The position numbers and the translations under genes were made by a program. From Corbicula japonica (lineage: Eukaryota > Mollusca > Bivalvia > Venerida > Cyrenidae): DNA of 64,000 nt. Positions 63,501-64,000 of the stretch are shown one piece after another; the first letter of the stretch is position 1; the number at the start of each line of letters is the position of its first letter. The notes below the pieces were generated by a model. That model saw only the letters and a program-made list of their open reading frames with translations. It searched no databases and was not told the DNA's origin. The DNA lies in the NCBI GenBank assembly GCA_038501625.1, contig JAZAYU010000011.1:11912849-11976848 (forward strand). Direction: 5' to 3'.

Positions 63501-63917
63501 TCTGTTTTCATTTGATTTTGATGTTAAAAATAAATTGAAAAGTTGAGAGGAAAAGAGAGCATATGTTTGAAATATGGTAGTTTTGTTATTTAAAAACCCA
63601 AAACAAAAAACATTGAGAACCTGAAGGGTTACAGTTAGGGGTTTTAAACGTGTTCAACCTCTCTCTCATCATTCGTATGAACAAAAATGCTTCCGTGATG
63701 AATTAATTCCAGCCCACATAAACTACTCAAAAATTGTACATGCTAATGCTCACAAACTCTAAAATGGTATTACCAATACTAGGAAATAAATAGACACTCA
63801 CGCTGTCAATACAGTTCTTGGAAAAAAGATTTAAATGTATTACAGGTTGTACAGCTGTTCAAGGAAGCTGGGAAGGCCATTCGAAAATTGCCTTGTATGC
63901 TCATACTACCGTTTGTG
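48587..63917 (+). CDS. Choline transporter-like protein (SLC44 family), 5' part
   Basis: Exons: 48587-48649, 49755-49859, 50310-50452, 51249-51470, 52177-52312, 55485-55657, 61139-61259, 61960-62007, 63846-63917, then runs off the window; 361 residues seen of an expected 650-700. SLC44 proteins are multi-pass membrane transporters of choline and related amines. The start MACSKCCGST recalls the cysteine-rich N-terminus of CTL1. Residues 42-66 form the first membrane helix (FCFLIFVAFLVGI), followed by the family pattern GNPYRLIYGVDSFGNVC. A long Cys-rich extracellular loop follows (VDKCPYQTLEE, LCLYNTTAFEASACP), then further helices from exon 6 (IGCLAALGVGVALVVVILMG) and the cytosolic MRKRIAL. 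All phases agree, but the exon 5 acceptor is weak. Which SLC44A paralogue it is cannot be decided. Intron 6 contains an antisense receptor gene. Confidence 0.92.
53548..53950. mobile_element. TIR element with TCGAGCCCGCTT ends
   Basis: TCGAGCCCGCTTGCGGTGAG at the left and GAAAGCGGGCTCGACA at the right. Two internal tandem units of about 140 bp carry AATCTTGTTTATATTTG, AATGTTAACCT and AAGGTCAAGTTCACAG. There is no coding capacity. It lies in SLC44 intron 5. Confidence 0.75.
54181..54436. repeat. Dispersed repeat, copy 2
   Basis: TGTCTCCTGCGATAACATGT, GCCAGCGTCCGATAGTCCC, TTACATGTCCTATTCACATA, AGAACAAGAATGATAACTCC and GAGACACGTGTTCGGTGG match 28001-28255 in order. Confidence 0.65.
54713..54862. 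mobile_element. 150-bp foldback element
   Basis: AAGTACCTTGCATGAG pairs with CTCGTGCAAGTTACTT at the far end. Inside, AAAAATCTG...CAGATTTT and GAACTGTTTT...AAAACAGTTC pair as well. The whole segment can fold into one long hairpin. It is unrelated to family A. Confidence 0.7.
55010..55077. mobile_element. Family A half copy
   Basis: GCCATTTCAGCCAACCAGAT, GCGTGAGATTTGAGACTGGT, TTTGTTTTATGATTTGG. The CCAAT box is changed to CCAACC. Confidence 0.75.
55915..55920 (-). promoter_or_regulatory. Polyadenylation signal of the nested receptor gene
   Basis: TTTATT on the plus strand, so AATAAA on the minus strand, 111 bp after the receptor stop codon and within SLC44 intron 6. Confidence 0.55.
56031..57926 (-). 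CDS. Cys-loop ligand-gated ion channel subunit, nicotinic acetylcholine receptor-like
   Basis: Two coding exons on the minus strand: 57926-57600 and 56948-56031, 414 aa, apparently complete. The intron donor is GC (AAAAAG|GCAAGT) and the acceptor TTTCAG. Residues 1-24 form a signal peptide. The extracellular domain has WDPRSTG, WIPTV and a Cys-loop, C154 to C168 with 13 residues between (NYPFDHQE). Loop B has VAWPYTANE. No vicinal Cys pair occurs in loop C, so it is a non-alpha-type subunit. M1 is about 232-255; M2 about 261-282 follows SGERIS, whose Glu260 at the -1' position indicates a cation channel. M3 is about 289-311 and M4 about 388-408, with a short cytosolic loop. N-glycosylation sites are NTT at 28 and NGT at 139. 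Bivalves have hugely expanded families of such receptors. The ligand cannot be told from sequence. The gene lies wholly inside SLC44 intron 6. Confidence 0.93.
57927..59114. other. SLC44 intron 6 DNA upstream of the receptor gene
   Basis: AT-rich with no recognised repeat family or exon. The promoter of the nested receptor gene should lie in its first part, but no clear TATA box or CRE is seen. Confidence 0.4.
59115..59475. repeat. Family O dispersed repeat, longest copy
   Basis: TTTTGCATGCAACATTGTTG, GATGGGTGGGTTGGAGTTAT, GAACCTGTTGGGGCAAGTGT, GTTCCAAGGCGGTAACCCCT, CTTCTTGACTGTGTGGGGAG, TTCCTGATATGCATTTTTCA. No inverted ends or long frame are seen; its class is unknown. Confidence 0.75.
60143..60291. 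mobile_element. Family A foldback element
   Basis: CCCCAAGATCATAAAACTTA ... TTAGTTTTATGATCTTGGG. The centre GATTGGCTGAAATGGCGACT is followed by its inverse. Nearly identical to 45229-45377. Confidence 0.92.
63025..63320. repeat. Family O dispersed repeat
   Basis: CCTTTGCATGCTGCATTGTC, GATGTGTGGGTTGGAGTAAA, GGGGGAAGTGTCAGGTTGGT, TTTCAAGGCGGTGATCCCCC, CTCTCTACTTTCTGGCTGTG. Lies in SLC44 intron 8. Confidence 0.75.
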
Positions 63918-64000
63918 GTAAGTTCCAGATTTTTTCCAATCTGATAGTAAAATAACAGAGACAGCATTAATACATCCAATTAAGTTTTTGTGAAAATGAT

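Overview
The window looks like animal nuclear DNA from a mollusc, most likely a bivalve; the species call is an inference. The evidence is AT-rich sequence, short exons in kilobase introns with GT-AG splice sites, five metazoan gene models that can be assembled exon by exon, and very dense small inverted-repeat DNA transposons of the kind common in clam genomes. I see no bacterial or viral genes.

Layout. 1-3190: repeats and unassigned DNA. 3192-10323 (+): EIF2S1, the alpha subunit of translation factor eIF2, 7 coding exons, 323 aa. 13181-26414 (+): HDAC1/2-type class I histone deacetylase, 16 coding exons, 533 aa. 29080-46676 (+): MUTYH adenine DNA glycosylase, 15 coding exons, about 492 aa. 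48587 to beyond the right edge (+): an SLC44 choline-transporter-like gene, first 9 coding exons (361 residues). 56031-57926 (-): a complete two-exon cation-type Cys-loop receptor subunit (nicotinic receptor-like, 414 aa), nested antisense inside SLC44 intron 6. The first three are housekeeping functions (translation initiation, chromatin, base excision repair). The last two form a possible choline supply/acetylcholine reception pair.

Introns and intergenic DNA are filled with a few repeat families, named here for reference. Family B: about 240 bp, ends TTAACCCTTT...AAAGGGTTAA, about 21 copies, probably a piggyBac-type MITE. Family A: about 110-150 bp foldback palindrome carrying CCAAT boxes, about 16 copies, four of them inside family B copies. 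Family C: 1.9 kb element with GCTCGACTATTCGAA inverted ends. Family E: 3.9 kb element starting AGCTCACCTG, with internal tandem repeats and a second element nested in it that holds seven 145-bp repeats. Family O: dispersed repeat of unknown class. There are also a pogo-like element with TA duplications, hAT-like elements, a tRNA-derived SINE and a reverse transcriptase relic.

The points most worth a second look are: family B copies lying within about 13-26 bp of splice sites far more often than expected; a tandem expansion of the MUTYH exon 6/donor junction encoding the helix-hairpin-helix; seven precisely spaced DR1-type nuclear receptor motifs in a MUTYH intron; and the receptor gene nested in a choline transporter gene.
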